64,000 bases of DNA from Streptomyces sp. 11x1 (GTDB lineage Bacteria > Actinomycetota > Actinomycetes > Streptomycetales > Streptomycetaceae): the NCBI RefSeq assembly GCF_032598905.1, contig NZ_CP122458.1:1674001-1738000 (forward strand). Reading direction: 5' to 3'. The translations under genes and the position numbers were made by a program. Of this stretch, positions 25,006 through 38,524 are shown piece after piece; the stretch's first letter is position 1, and the number at the start of each line of letters is the position of its first letter. Under the pieces are notes generated by a model. The model was not told the DNA's origin, made no database searches, and saw only the letters and a list, made by a program, of their open reading frames with translations.

Positions 25006-28000
25006 TCAGGACCGGCGCCAGCGGCCCCTGAACGATGTGCGGCCGTCGCCGTCTCCGCGCGCGGCGGCGAGCTGTTCCTGGAGCTCGGTGATGCGGGCCC
25101 AGGCATCGTGTTCGGTCTGGGCGGTGTGCTGCGCTGCCCGCTGCTCGGCTTCCTCCACCTGAGCCTGCGCCTGCTGCCGGGCAGCGATGAGGGCGTGGTC
25201 CCGCTCGATCAACTGGGCCTCGACTCGCCCCAGCCGCTCTTCGAGGTCCTCGATACGCGCTTCGGCTTCCTCGCGCTGCCGTCGCAGCCGCTGGTCGCCC
25301 TCGAACACCTGTTGCTCCGCGCGTGAGGCACGCCGGACGGCTTCCACGGCCCGCCGCTCGGCCTCGACCGCCCGTTGTTCCGCCTGCGTGGCACGCAGAC
25401 GAGCCATGGTCAGTTGCTGCTCGTCGCGGGGAGAGCTTTGGGCGTCGGACCGTGCCGCTTCCGCGGCGTGCCCCGCCCGCTCGGCCATGGTGCGCTGTGC
25501 CTCGCGGTGCTCCTCCCTCAGGCGGGCGAGTCTGTCCTCCGCCTGCCTCTTCAAGCAGCGCTCCTGACGGAGCAGTGCTTTGTCCACGCGATGCAGTAGC
25601 ACTTCTTCCAACGCTTCGAGTTGCCGCTCGGTGTCCGCCTCGGCAGCGGCGACCCGGGCGTCTGCGGCCTGCTGTTCCTCGGTGAGACGCAGCTCGTGTT
25701 CGCGGTGTACGCGGGCCAGCCGAGACTCGTGTTCGCGGCGCTCCTCATCAAGGCACTGTTCGGATTCGGCACGCAACCGCGCGAGCTGCTCCTCCGCAGT
25801 GACTCTGTGCTCGGCCAGCCTTTCGTCAGCCTCCGCCCGGAGCACGGCGAGCTGCCGCCCGACGTCTGCACCCGCCGCGACGGGCTGCTGCCTCGTCTTC
25901 TCGCGCCCGGGGCCGAGCCGCTGTTCCCGCCCATGGGACGCCTCCTGATCGCGCTCGACGTCCGCCGGGGCCGAGACGTGGTGCTGCTCAGGCTCACCGT
26001 GGGCCGGGACGGGCTGCACCTCGGACTCCTCTCCGGTGGGCATCGCCGGCTGTCCGGCATCCGCGACGGGGAAGGCCCAATACTGCTCACCGGCTTTGGC
26101 GGGGGGCGTGGCCGGCCGCTCGGCGTCGTCGCGGGCGGGGCTGTGGTGCTGCTCGGACGTTCCGTAGACCGATACCGCAGGTTGCCCGTCCTCGCCGGGG
26201 GACGACGCCGACTCCTCGCCGGCCGCGTCTCGTCTCCCCGGCCCCCGGTCCGCGCGGTCCTCCGCGTCGTCGGGAGCACCGTCCGAGATATCCGAGGACG
26301 TCCCGTGAGCGGCGGCTTGAGCCACGGGCGACCCCGCGCCCCCTTCCCGGCTCGGCGCCTCGGCGACGAACTCCCGTAGCGCGTCACGCGTGGCAAGGCG
26401 CGACTCCGGCTTCACCAGGGGTCTCTTCGCCAGATACTCCCGTGGGGTCAGCCCGACCAGCGCCTCGGCCGGTCGTTCGAAGAAGTCCTCCGGGCGGAGC
26501 CCGGCCGGTTTCAACGTGTCGAAGACGCGCTGCAGGACTTCCAGGGCCGTGAGCACCTGGCGGTCCGGCATCGTGCGCTCCCGCGCGGCACGCACCACGT
26601 CCGCGGCGGCCGCGGACCCGAGCACGACCACCAGTTGGGCATGTCCGAGCGCCAGCAGGGCGTACTCGGCCAGCCAGTCGATTCCTCCGTGGAACTCCGC
26701 CGACATGCGCTGGGCCTTCTCCCAGTCCGCCGTGTACTGCACCTGCTGCGCACCGGCGACCGGAGCGGTAAGTGGGGCGTCGGGGCCACCATCGAGCGCG
26801 TTCTCCCCGGTGTGCTGCTCGGTCTCCTCCACCGCTGCCGCCTCCCCATCGGTCCGCGTCGACAACTCCTCGGCCGGTACCGGCTCCGGCACCACCTCGG
26901 GCAACGGCTCCGTCCGCGCGACCCGGCTGTCGCGCGCACCACCGACCGGCGCGACAGCCGCTTGCGCCCTGGCGCGGACTCGCCTCAGCGGGATCTGTTT
27001 CCTGGCGCCCTCGTCCTCGCCCTCCTCGGGCCCGTGGCCACTGAGCAACCCGGCCGCCCGCAGTCTGAGCCGGAACTCCGGGCGGGCTTTGTTCTCCAGC
27101 TGCCGGATGCGTTCGCGGGTCACCCCGAACTCCCGCCCGAGTTCGTCGAGCGTCGAGGGCTCGTCACCGTCGAGGCCCAAGCGGCGGACCAGGATGCGGG
27201 CGCTTCGTTCGGAGAAGGTGTCGACCACCGCCATGACGTCTTCCATCAGGAGCGCGTGCACCACGTCGTTCTCCACCGACGGCAGCGCCTGGCTCTCTCC
27301 GACGAAGTCGCCGAGGGTGGCCCCGTCACCGATGACACGGTCGAGCGAGTCGGTGCGGCGGGTCAACTTCCGGATTTCCTCCACCTTGTCCACGGCCATG
27401 TCGCACCGGACCGCGACATCGACGACCCCCGCGGGCCTCCCCTGCGCGGCCAGCGCGCGTTCCGCGGCCGCCACCTTGCGCATCTGCTCGTGCATGTGGA
27501 CGGGGACCCGGATGAGGGCTCCCTCGTCGGCGATCGCACGGGACACCGACTGACGGACCCACCAGGTCGCATAGGTCGAGAACTTGTAGCCCTTCGCCGG
27601 GTCGAACTTGCGGGCGGCCCGCATCAACCCCAGCACGCCGTGCTGGACCAGATCCTCGTACTCCAGCCCTTGCTCCAGATAGGAACGGATCAGCGAGTGA
27701 ACCAGGCGCTGGTTGTGCAGGACGAGGCAGTCCCGTGCCCTGACTCTGATGTCGTCGGACGGCAGCCCGCTCAGCTCCTCGTCCTGGGGCTCCTGGTCGA
27801 CGTGTTCCGCACCGCCCCGCAGCAGAACGGCGAGGCCGACCTCCGCCTCGGCCTTCAGAAGCCGGTCTCCCGGGCGTCGGCAGAAGCGGTCTTCCTGCAG
27901 GACGGCCATCGCCGCGGCCACGGCCGCATCACTGTTGCCGCCGACAGCCGCAGGTTCCGGCTCCCCGGCAGACGACGGATCGTCCTCATCGCCCGCCCCC

Positions 28001-28497
28001 GGTTTACCCAGAGCCCCCGGATCCCCCGGATCCCCCGGTTCCTCCGTCTCATCGGACACGGCTTCGGCGTCCCGGACCTTCGCCCCGGCCCGCAGCGCCG
28101 CCCTGCCCCTCTCACCGAGTCCGGCCAGTCGCGCCACTCCGTCCACAGCCCGGGAGGTCACGAATCCGTCGGGGTCCGCGTAGCGCAGGAGGAGCGCTCG
28201 CACCACATCAGCCCCGGGGAACACATTTTCCCCACGGAATGGTGCAACCTTTTCCATATCCGGGCTGTCCGCGTCATTGTGTACATGCGCTTCCCGGACG
28301 GGCAGCCCCAACCGGGCCAGTTCGCCCCGCAGCCGTTCCCGCTCGGCACCACCGAGCCCCAAGGCCTGCACATGCTCCACGAAGGCGGACTCCGGCACCG
28401 CACCGTTCACAGCGGCGCTCCGAAGCTGCGCGAGCAGAACCCCCAGCGCGGCCCTCAACCCAGGCGCTTCCGCGCCGGCGACGGATTGGTGTCTCAT
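25006..28497 (-). CDS. Sigma-70 factor fused to a long C-terminal coiled coil
   Basis: A 1163-residue protein with an unusual architecture. Residues 250-325 are sigma region 2 (EYEDLVQHGVLGLMRAARKF, GYKFSTYATWWVRQSVSRAI, the -10-binding part). About 330-405 are region 3. About 415-475 are region 4 with the -35-binding HTH (LDELGREFGVTRERIRQLE). A charged linker and a roughly 100-residue helical domain (590-695, TADWEKAQRM to YLAKRPL) follow. After a Pro-rich stretch, residues about 875-1145 form a near-continuous coiled coil (heptads rich in Arg/Glu/Ala). Typical group 1/2 sigma factors end shortly after region 4. It is the first gene of the drmA-drmB operon. It may direct island transcription or sense takeover of RNA polymerase by phage (inference). 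Start chosen at ATG 28497. Confidence 0.9.
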   Translation of the reverse strand: MRHQSVAGAEAPGLRAALGVLLAQLRSAAVNGAVPESAFVEHVQALGLGGAERERLRGELARLGLPVREAHVHNDADSPDMEKVAPFRGENVFPGADVVRALLLRYADPDGFVTSRAVDGVARLAGLGERGRAALRAGAKVRDAEAVSDETEEPGDPGDPGALGKPGAGDEDDPSSAGEPEPAAVGGNSDAAVAAAMAVLQEDRFCRRPGDRLLKAEAEVGLAVLLRGGAEHVDQEPQDEELSGLPSDDIRVRARDCLVLHNQRLVHSLIRSYLEQGLEYEDLVQHGVLGLMRAARKFDPAKGYKFSTYATWWVRQSVSRAIADEGALIRVPVHMHEQMRKVAAAERALAAQGRPAGVVDVAVRCDMAVDKVEEIRKLTRRTDSLDRVIGDGATLGDFVGESQALPSVENDVVHALLMEDVMAVVDTFSERSARILVRRLGLDGDEPSTLDELGREFGVTRERIRQLENKARPEFRLRLRAAGLLSGHGPEEGEDEGARKQIPLRRVRARAQAAVAPVGGARDSRVARTEPLPEVVPEPVPAEELSTRTDGEAAAVEETEQHTGENALDGGPDAPLTAPVAGAQQVQYTADWEKAQRMSAEFHGGIDWLAEYALLALGHAQLVVVLGSAAAADVVRAARERTMPDRQVLTALEVLQRVFDTLKPAGLRPEDFFERPAEALVGLTPREYLAKRPLVKPESRLATRDALREFVAEAPSREGGAGSPVAQAAAHGTSSDISDGAPDDAEDRADRGPGRRDAAGEESASSPGEDGQPAVSVYGTSEQHHSPARDDAERPATPPAKAGEQYWAFPVADAGQPAMPTGEESEVQPVPAHGEPEQHHVSAPADVERDQEASHGREQRLGPGREKTRQQPVAAGADVGRQLAVLRAEADERLAEHRVTAEEQLARLRAESEQCLDEERREHESRLARVHREHELRLTEEQQAADARVAAAEADTERQLEALEEVLLHRVDKALLRQERCLKRQAEDRLARLREEHREAQRTMAERAGHAAEAARSDAQSSPRDEQQLTMARLRATQAEQRAVEAERRAVEAVRRASRAEQQVFEGDQRLRRQREEAEARIEDLEERLGRVEAQLIERDHALIAARQQAQAQVEEAEQRAAQHTAQTEHDAWARITELQEQLAAARGDGDGRTSFRGRWRRS

Positions 28498-28715
28498 CAC
28501 GGCTACCCCCAACCGATCTCACCGACGACATTAGACGCGGCGCGTTGACGACGTCAACAGATTGAACACCTATCGGAAATTCTCACGATCGTGTACGGTA
28601 GCGGCGGTCGCGGTGCCCCCTCTGTCACGATGGGCGGTGGCGCAGGCAGGTCAGGGGGACGCATTCCGTTACGGAACAGCGAGAACCCGTGGAAACAGGG
28701 GCAGAGGAGCGGGGC
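28498..28715. promoter_or_regulatory. Divergent promoter of the sigma/DISARM operon and the kinase-helicase gene
   Basis: 218 nt shared by both units. On the minus strand, TTGACG is followed after 18 nt by TAATGT, a credible sigma-HrdB-type promoter for the sigma/drm operon; its -35 lies inside the 15-bp palindrome at 28544-28558. Toward the kinase gene a TACGGT (-10-like) occurs near 28596 and GAGGAG precedes the GTG at 28716. Confidence 0.6.
28544..28558. promoter_or_regulatory. Palindromic operator GTTGACGACGTCAAC (copy 1)
   Basis: Seven-bp perfect arms around one central base, overlapping the predicted -35 of the sigma/drm operon. The same sequence apart from the central base recurs at 54265-54279 upstream of the HTH-methylase gene. 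Such a site would bind a dimeric regulator. Confidence 0.7.
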
Positions 28716-33324
<4,609 letters not shown>

Positions 33325-33353
<29 letters not shown>

Positions 33354-33489
33354 CGACGGGCGCCGGGTCCGCGTGGCGGAGCAAACCGCGTACGCCCCCG
33401 GCACGGACACGCTCCCGCCGGTGTCCCTCGCATGGTCCCCGTGCCGCTGCCGTCGCTGCCGGACCAGCCCCGGACCACGCGCCTGGTAG
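33325..33489 (+). CDS. Small hypothetical protein
   Basis: A 54-codon frame, MTISTYRLDDDGRRVRVAEQ and onward, ending SPCRCRRCRTSPGPRAW. An in-frame GTG at 33286 is an alternative start. It overlaps the end of the preceding frame by 29 nt and completes a run of three small same-strand genes before a strong hairpin, so a remnant operon from an integrative element is plausible. Function unknown. Confidence 0.4.
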
Positions 33490-33570
33490 CGGCTCCTAGG
33501 CGGCCCGTGGACGGCGTCCACCCACGAGGCACGCCGCCGTCCCGTCCGGATGCCGGGCACGGGCCACGGC

Positions 33571-33603
33571 CGCGGCCCCCGGAGAGTGATTCCGGGGGCC
33601 GCG
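33571..33603. terminator. Strong GC hairpin
   Basis: CGCGGCCCCCGGA and TCCGGGGGCCGCG form a perfect 13-bp stem with the 7-nt loop GAGTGAT. It ends the small-gene run and faces the remnant at 33624 on the other strand. The 442-nt stretch 33490-33931 otherwise holds only that remnant and a second hairpin. Confidence 0.8.
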
Positions 33604-33623
33604 TGCTGCCGCCAGAACCGGGG

Positions 33624-33770
33624 TCAGCTCAGGGCGTCGATGGCCTTCACGATCAGGGCCCGCGCATCAGCGCCGTACACGGCCAGTTCTGTGAGCCGGG
33701 CGAACGCCTTCACGTACATGTCCAGTTCGCCCGGCGCCGTGACGGGCCGAACGGTGATGGGGATCCCTGA
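33624..33770 (-). pseudogene. C-terminal remnant of an unrecognised protein
   Basis: About 45 residues (PITVRPVTAPGELDMYVKAF, then ARLTELAVYGADARALIVKA) have native-looking composition and end at a TGA at 33624. Sequence further upstream in the frame is a shadow of the neighbouring gene. No start or ribosome site is visible. It may be the tail of a truncated Streptomyces hypothetical protein. Confidence 0.35.
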
Positions 33771-33826
33771 TCTTCCCCAGGCCCGCCCGCGTTCCCCACT
33801 TGGTTTCGTACTCAACTGAGGGGGCC

Positions 33827-33861
33827 GGGGATGCCCGCTCACCGAGCGTGCGGGCATCCCC
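33827..33861. terminator. Hairpin after the membrane-protein gene
   Basis: GGGGATGCCCGC and GCGGGCATCCCC form a perfect 12-bp stem with an 11-nt loop, 71 nt beyond the stop of the minus-strand gene ending at 33932. Confidence 0.75.
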
Positions 33862-33931
33862 GAACATGATGGGACTCTTTGTGCTGGTTCTATCCGCAGC
33901 CCGCGAATACCAAGTCGCACTGTGGCTGTCG

Positions 33932-35518
33932 TTACTGGCGGTTGATCGCCCGTGAGATGCCGGCGGCGGCGGTTGTGGCCAGGATCCACCCGGCAGCGAT
34001 CAGCGTGTAGGCCAGCCATTGCGCGGTGCCTCGTGGTGCGAAGGCGGAGTCCTGTCCGAAGGCGCTGATCGGAAGTAGCAGGTCCAATGTGTAGACGACG
34101 GCGTTGAATGGCGGCGCCTTTTCCGCTTCGAGGGCCGCCGGGGGGTGGGCGTGGAAGAAGAGTGCGCCGCAGGCGAGCAGAGCCGTGAGCCAAAGGCCGG
34201 CGCGAAGTGGCCGGTAGCCGTAGCCGACGGTTGCGTCCTGGACGTGGCCCCAGACCCGGGTATGCAGGGGAAGGATGGTGCGGCGATGGCGTTGCTTGGC
34301 GAGAAGAACCGTGCGCGCTTCGTCCTCGTGTCCGAGTCGTCGGTAGGCGGCTGCGAGCTGTTCGTACGGCTGAGGAAGGTAGGCGTGGGTGCCGCGCCGG
34401 AGCCAGCCGAGCCGTTTGGCGGCTGTCAGGGGGGAGACGAGGGAGTCGTAGGCGGTCTCGGCCAGTCGGAGGTCGGCAGGCCAGGTGTCGGGGTCGTCAT
34501 ACAGGGTGCCCAGCTGGGCGTTGCTCGCGTCGACGATGCCGTCGATCGGCCGCCGAGTGCGCAGATCGGTTTCCCGGGCCTGGACCAGCCGCAGGGACAG
34601 GGCGGTGCCGCCGGGGTTTGTCAGCGTGGCGTCGCACAAGCTGAGCTGTGTACCGATGTTGCTGCCGTCGAGTTTGATGCCGCCGTCGACGCGGAGGTCT
34701 TGGCCGAGGTCGAAGTTGCGGGCGACTGTGACGTCGATGGCCTCCAGTGCAACGTCGCCGGCGTTGTTGAGACGGGCCCCACAGAATCCGATCGCCGCCG
34801 TGACCGTGGCACCGGAGATGATGATTCGACCATCGGCATTGAAGCCCGGGTGGAAGGTGAAGTCCTCGGTGATCTGGACGTGGTAGGCGTCCAGGGCATG
34901 GCCGTCGGGGTTGCGCAGGGATGCACCCTCCAGGTCGAACTCGCCGGCGATGGCGGCACCGGAGCAGCGGAATGCCCCCTGGACCGCCAGGTTGGTGCAC
35001 AGCACATCGCCGCCCGCGATGAGCCGGACAGCAGATATCGCCTCGGTCCCGGGCGCGGTGATCACGGTGTCGCGGAGGTCCAGGTCGCCGTGGATCTGGG
35101 AGCGGGTGAGTACGAGGGGCCCGGTCAGGTGGCAGTGGGACAGGACCAGTCGGCCGTCGATCTGCACTGTTTCGGCGGCGAGACCTGGGAGGAAGCATCC
35201 GGTGAGGGCCAGCTCGCGGATCCTGGCGCCCCGGAGCAAGGGCACTTCGTCGAAGTGGCACTCGTCCAGGACGATCGGCACGGGAATCTCGGCGAATTGC
35301 AGATCCAGCCTGCCCATGATGCGGGCACCGGTCAGGCGCAGTGCCGGGCGGCCGCCCGGGGCGGGATCGGTGCCGGCACCCAGCAGGAGTGCCGCAATGA
35401 CCTCGGCCCGCACTACGGGCTCCGCCTCTGGCGGGGCGTCACGGACATCGACACTGCTGCCCTGGGCGAATGAGTTCCACAACTGACGTTCACCCGCATT
35501 GAGTTCGTCGAGGCGCAT
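33932..35518 (-). CDS. Membrane protein with a long pentapeptide-like beta-helix domain
   Basis: A 528-residue protein. Residues about 60-330 are a series of roughly 20-residue imperfect repeats (such as GARIRELALTGCFLPG, LVLSHCHLTGPLVL and GDLDLRDTVI) that predict a right-handed beta-helix. The C-terminal third has a helical segment (SPLTAAKRLGWLRRG) and three hydrophobic stretches (AGLWLTALLACGALFFHA, YTLDLLLPIS and WLAYTLIAAGWILATTAAAG). Such proteins are often labelled membrane-associated oxidoreductases in Streptomyces without experimental basis. Start at ATG 35518, preferred to an upstream frame to 35584. Inside the island, so a defence or surface role is possible but unproven. Confidence 0.8.
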   Translation of the reverse strand: MRLDELNAGERQLWNSFAQGSSVDVRDAPPEAEPVVRAEVIAALLLGAGTDPAPGGRPALRLTGARIMGRLDLQFAEIPVPIVLDECHFDEVPLLRGARIRELALTGCFLPGLAAETVQIDGRLVLSHCHLTGPLVLTRSQIHGDLDLRDTVITAPGTEAISAVRLIAGGDVLCTNLAVQGAFRCSGAAIAGEFDLEGASLRNPDGHALDAYHVQITEDFTFHPGFNADGRIIISGATVTAAIGFCGARLNNAGDVALEAIDVTVARNFDLGQDLRVDGGIKLDGSNIGTQLSLCDATLTNPGGTALSLRLVQARETDLRTRRPIDGIVDASNAQLGTLYDDPDTWPADLRLAETAYDSLVSPLTAAKRLGWLRRGTHAYLPQPYEQLAAAYRRLGHEDEARTVLLAKQRHRRTILPLHTRVWGHVQDATVGYGYRPLRAGLWLTALLACGALFFHAHPPAALEAEKAPPFNAVVYTLDLLLPISAFGQDSAFAPRGTAQWLAYTLIAAGWILATTAAAGISRAINRQ

Positions 35519-35666
35519 GATCGATGATCTTCCCGGTACGGGCCCTCCCGGACAACACCCGATGAGGACCGTTCTGAGCAACAAGCGGCGTCACTCCGGA
35601 TTTCGGGCGGGCCCCTCCACCGTGGCGACTCGTCATAGGCCGGCGCGGCACGGGTGGGGAATCAAG

Positions 35667-36041
35667 ATGAGCAGGTCTGTCCCATACCTGAGCAGGGGGT
35701 GGGGAATTTCAAAGAGTCCCATCAACATCCTCGGCAACGCCGTCATGTACGTCATGGGCTCCATCGAGAGCCCCGACGTCCACCTGGGCGTCGGCAAGCT
35801 CGTCGACATCGGCGTCCACCAGCTCATCCTCGACACACCCGTCTGGTGGGGCATCTGCCGCCTGTACAACGGCGGCCGGTTCAAGTACCACGCGCCGTTC
35901 GTCGAACGCCGCCGCGACGGCCTGTGCCTGCGCACCGGCGACTTCCTCCGCTCCCAGGGCTGGGCGATCGAGGAGGAGCTGTGGGTCGTCGACGGCACGG
36001 ACTGCTCGCCGTGCGACGACAAGGTCCCCGACAGCCACTGA
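35667..36041 (+). CDS. Hypothetical protein, 124 aa
   Basis: Frame beginning MSRSVPYLSRGWGISKS. It is rich in aromatic residues (VWWGICRLYNGGRFKYHAPF) and ends CSPCDDKVPDSH. No signal peptide or membrane segment. It lies 81 nt upstream of the methyltransferase on the same strand and may be co-transcribed. Not recognised as a known family. Confidence 0.6.
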   Translation: MSRSVPYLSRGWGISKSPINILGNAVMYVMGSIESPDVHLGVGKLVDIGVHQLILDTPVWWGICRLYNGGRFKYHAPFVERRRDGLCLRTGDFLRSQGWAIEEELWVVDGTDCSPCDDKVPDSH

Positions 36042-36122
36042 TCCCGGCCGCTACAGTCGCCCCCGCCCTCACGGCTCCCCGAGGGCGGGGGCTCCCGCAT
36101 CCCGACGACCAGAGGAACAGCC

Positions 36123-36776
36123 GTGCCCGTACCGCACGACATCGCCGCCGAGACCGAACTGTGGGACGCCTACGCCGAGTCCGCGTTCAAGGACGACGCC
36201 GGGCCGTCCTTCTGCTGGACCCAGTACGCCGGCCACGGCCACGGCCCCGAACTCCTCGGCAGCCCGCAGACCGTGCTGGAGATCGGATGCGGCACCGGAC
36301 ACGCCCTCGCCCACCTCGCACGACAAGGCGTCAAGGCCACCGGGGTCGACCTGTCGCCGCGCATGGTGGCGCTCGCGGGCGAGAAGTGGGCGCCGCTCGG
36401 GGTGCGGATCGAGCCGGGAGAGATCCTCGATTGGCTCGCCGCCGACGAGGGGCGGTACGACGCCGTGTACTCCATCTTCGGCGCGGCCTGGTTCACCGAC
36501 CCGTCCCGCCTCTTCCCCCTCGTCTACAAGCACCTCGTCCCGTGCGGCGTCTTCGTGTTCTCCCAGCCGCCGGCCATTCCGGGCGCCTACGGGCCGCAGG
36601 GCATGTACAAGGGCGGGTTCGCGGGGAAGGCCATGTTCACGTACCGGTACAGCTACAAGCCCGCAGTGTGGGAGCGGCACCTGCTCCGGGCTGGTTTCAC
36701 CGCCGCTGAGGCGACGGTGGTGGATGCCCCGAAAGCCGGACACATCGGCACGCTCGTCGTCCAGGCCCGCGCCTGA
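36123..36776 (+). CDS. Class I SAM-dependent methyltransferase
   Basis: A 217-residue methyltransferase from GTG 36123 with motif I LEIGCGTGHALAHLA, acidic strand 2 GVDLSPRM and motif post-I YDAVYSIFGAAWF. The start follows GAGGAACAGCC. Proteins of this size and sequence type are common small-molecule methyltransferases in Streptomyces and frequent passengers of integrative elements. No target can be inferred. It is not a DNA methylase: no [DN]PP[YF] motif. Confidence 0.85.
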   Translation: MPVPHDIAAETELWDAYAESAFKDDAGPSFCWTQYAGHGHGPELLGSPQTVLEIGCGTGHALAHLARQGVKATGVDLSPRMVALAGEKWAPLGVRIEPGEILDWLAADEGRYDAVYSIFGAAWFTDPSRLFPLVYKHLVPCGVFVFSQPPAIPGAYGPQGMYKGGFAGKAMFTYRYSYKPAVWERHLLRAGFTAAEATVVDAPKAGHIGTLVVQARA

Positions 36777-36898
36777 CAGTCGCGTCACGGCCCCGGCCGG
36801 GATCCTCCGTAGCCGACCGGGGCCACTTCATGGCCCACGGAATGCCCCTGGCCGGTGGCTGCGGGTGACGTTGGGGCGTCAGGTCTCCCGATGCCCGC

Positions 36899-38260
36899 TC
36901 AGAACAGTGCCAGGCCCTCGCCGCTGGTGTCCGCGATGACTGGCCGGGGCTGGGCGGGGAGGCCGTCCACGCGGTCAGGACCGGCCTCGGCGGCCACGGC
37001 AGGGGCCGTCTCGGCCAACCAGACGCGAAACCGCTCGACGGCTTCTCGGTAGGGGACTCGCGCCAGGACACGGTGCTCGCCGGAGGGGCAGCAGTCGACG
37101 GTGACAGTGAGCAGGCAGGAACGGGGCGCGTTCTGACTGCCCGTCCAGGACACGCGCAGGACACCGCAGGGCGTGCGCCCGCGGGGGGCTCGGTGGGTCG
37201 GGCGCAGCGATCGGCAGGCTATGTGGGCGGTCCATGCGGCGAGGTGCGGCAGGGGCAGGGTGGTGCGGGCGCGGCAGCCGGGGCAGCGGTGCCAGTGGCG
37301 GAGCCAGTCGTCGGCGTCGGTGTGGAAGAGGCGTGTGTAGCGGTTCGCCACGCGGATGTCGTTGCTGTACAGGTGGTCGGGACGTTCGAGTGTGTTGCAG
37401 GACTGGCAGACGGGGGCGCGGACGTAGCCGTGTTCGTGGCAGTGGTCGAGGACTGCGGCGGGCGCGGTGCCGCAGACGGCGCACGCCCACCCGGCCACCT
37501 TGCGGGAGGTACCCGGCTTCTTGCTGAGCACCGAGTACAGCTGGCCTTCCAGCTCCGCGTTGTACGGGCGCGGTGCGGCGGTGGGACCCTCGGGGCTCGT
37601 CGTCCGCCGTCCGTCGACGTCATGCCGACCGTCGGCGTCTCGGGCCCGCCGGGGGTGGGAGGGCGGCTCGGTGGCGGCTGTGCCTGCCCGGCGGGTCCGC
37701 GCGGCTTGCACCCACCGCGCTTCGGCGTGCTCGGCCGCGTCGAGCAGCCTGACCACGGCGCGCGGCAGCCACCACGTCCGCTGCATCCCGTCGCGGGTCT
37801 GCTCCACGAGCATCTGTCGCCAGTCGATCCCCGCCAGATGGTACGGACGACCGACTTCACGTCGTGCCGCCCGCTCGGGGCCGCCCGGCTCCCGCAGTTC
37901 ACCCGTGATGCGCCGGCGCCAACGCAGCGGCGTCTCCTCGTCGCGCTCCTGCCTCGGCGCCCCACGAAACGGACCGACGCGGACCAGGTCCTGCCGGTCC
38001 ATCCCCACCGCGTTCAGTTCCGCGGCCGCCCGGCGCACCTCCCCCTCCGGGACACTCCACTGACCGTCGCTCGCCCTCACCGTCGCCACCACATGGCCGC
38101 CGAGCAGGACGTACCCCACCCGGGCATGGGCAGGAGAGCGGGTGAATGCCCCAGAAGCCGTCGGCACCGCACTGTCGGCCGTCAGATGGACCCACAGAGC
38201 GTCCGCGGCACCCAGGGTGATCAGGCCGTCCGTGCGACCGGGCATGACACGCTCCGACAT
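36899..38260 (-). CDS. Endonuclease VII-like HNH nuclease
   Basis: A 453-residue protein whose residues 258-300 carry a T4 endonuclease VII/HNH metal site: C260-x2-C263, the catalytic LDHCHEHG (271-278), and C285-x2-C288 in CQSCNTLE. The N-terminal 240 residues are unlike any domain I recognise and may bind DNA or sense substrate. The C-terminal part adds further Cys pairs (HWHRCPGCRA). Start at ATG 38260, with an in-frame GTG at 38266. It lies among restriction genes, so cleavage of branched or modified foreign DNA is likely (inference). Confidence 0.78.
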   Translation of the reverse strand: MSERVMPGRTDGLITLGAADALWVHLTADSAVPTASGAFTRSPAHARVGYVLLGGHVVATVRASDGQWSVPEGEVRRAAAELNAVGMDRQDLVRVGPFRGAPRQERDEETPLRWRRRITGELREPGGPERAARREVGRPYHLAGIDWRQMLVEQTRDGMQRTWWLPRAVVRLLDAAEHAEARWVQAARTRRAGTAATEPPSHPRRARDADGRHDVDGRRTTSPEGPTAAPRPYNAELEGQLYSVLSKKPGTSRKVAGWACAVCGTAPAAVLDHCHEHGYVRAPVCQSCNTLERPDHLYSNDIRVANRYTRLFHTDADDWLRHWHRCPGCRARTTLPLPHLAAWTAHIACRSLRPTHRAPRGRTPCGVLRVSWTGSQNAPRSCLLTVTVDCCPSGEHRVLARVPYREAVERFRVWLAETAPAVAAEAGPDRVDGLPAQPRPVIADTSGEGLALF

Positions 38261-38524
38261 GCCCACAGGCTAACGGCGCAGACGCGGCAACGGGCTTCCA
38301 AGCGCCGACCGCTGGGGCACGGAGCCTCGCCCGCCCTCCGGCAAGACCGTCTGGGCGGAGTTCGGCCGGCGCGGCGAGGAGCCAAAGGCAGTTTCCGGTC
38401 AATCCGGCAGCCAATGCCGCTGAGGACGGCCAAACGCTTTGAGTGACGGCATCCGGTCGACCTACGCTCCGTCAACGGATCACGGCGTCCCCGGCCGCGC
38501 CACTACTCAACAGGAGTGTGTCCC

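Noticed and set aside
33624..34193. A full 189-residue gene ending at 33624
   Set aside because: Only the last 45 or so residues look native; the rest is a shadow of the membrane-protein gene in another frame.
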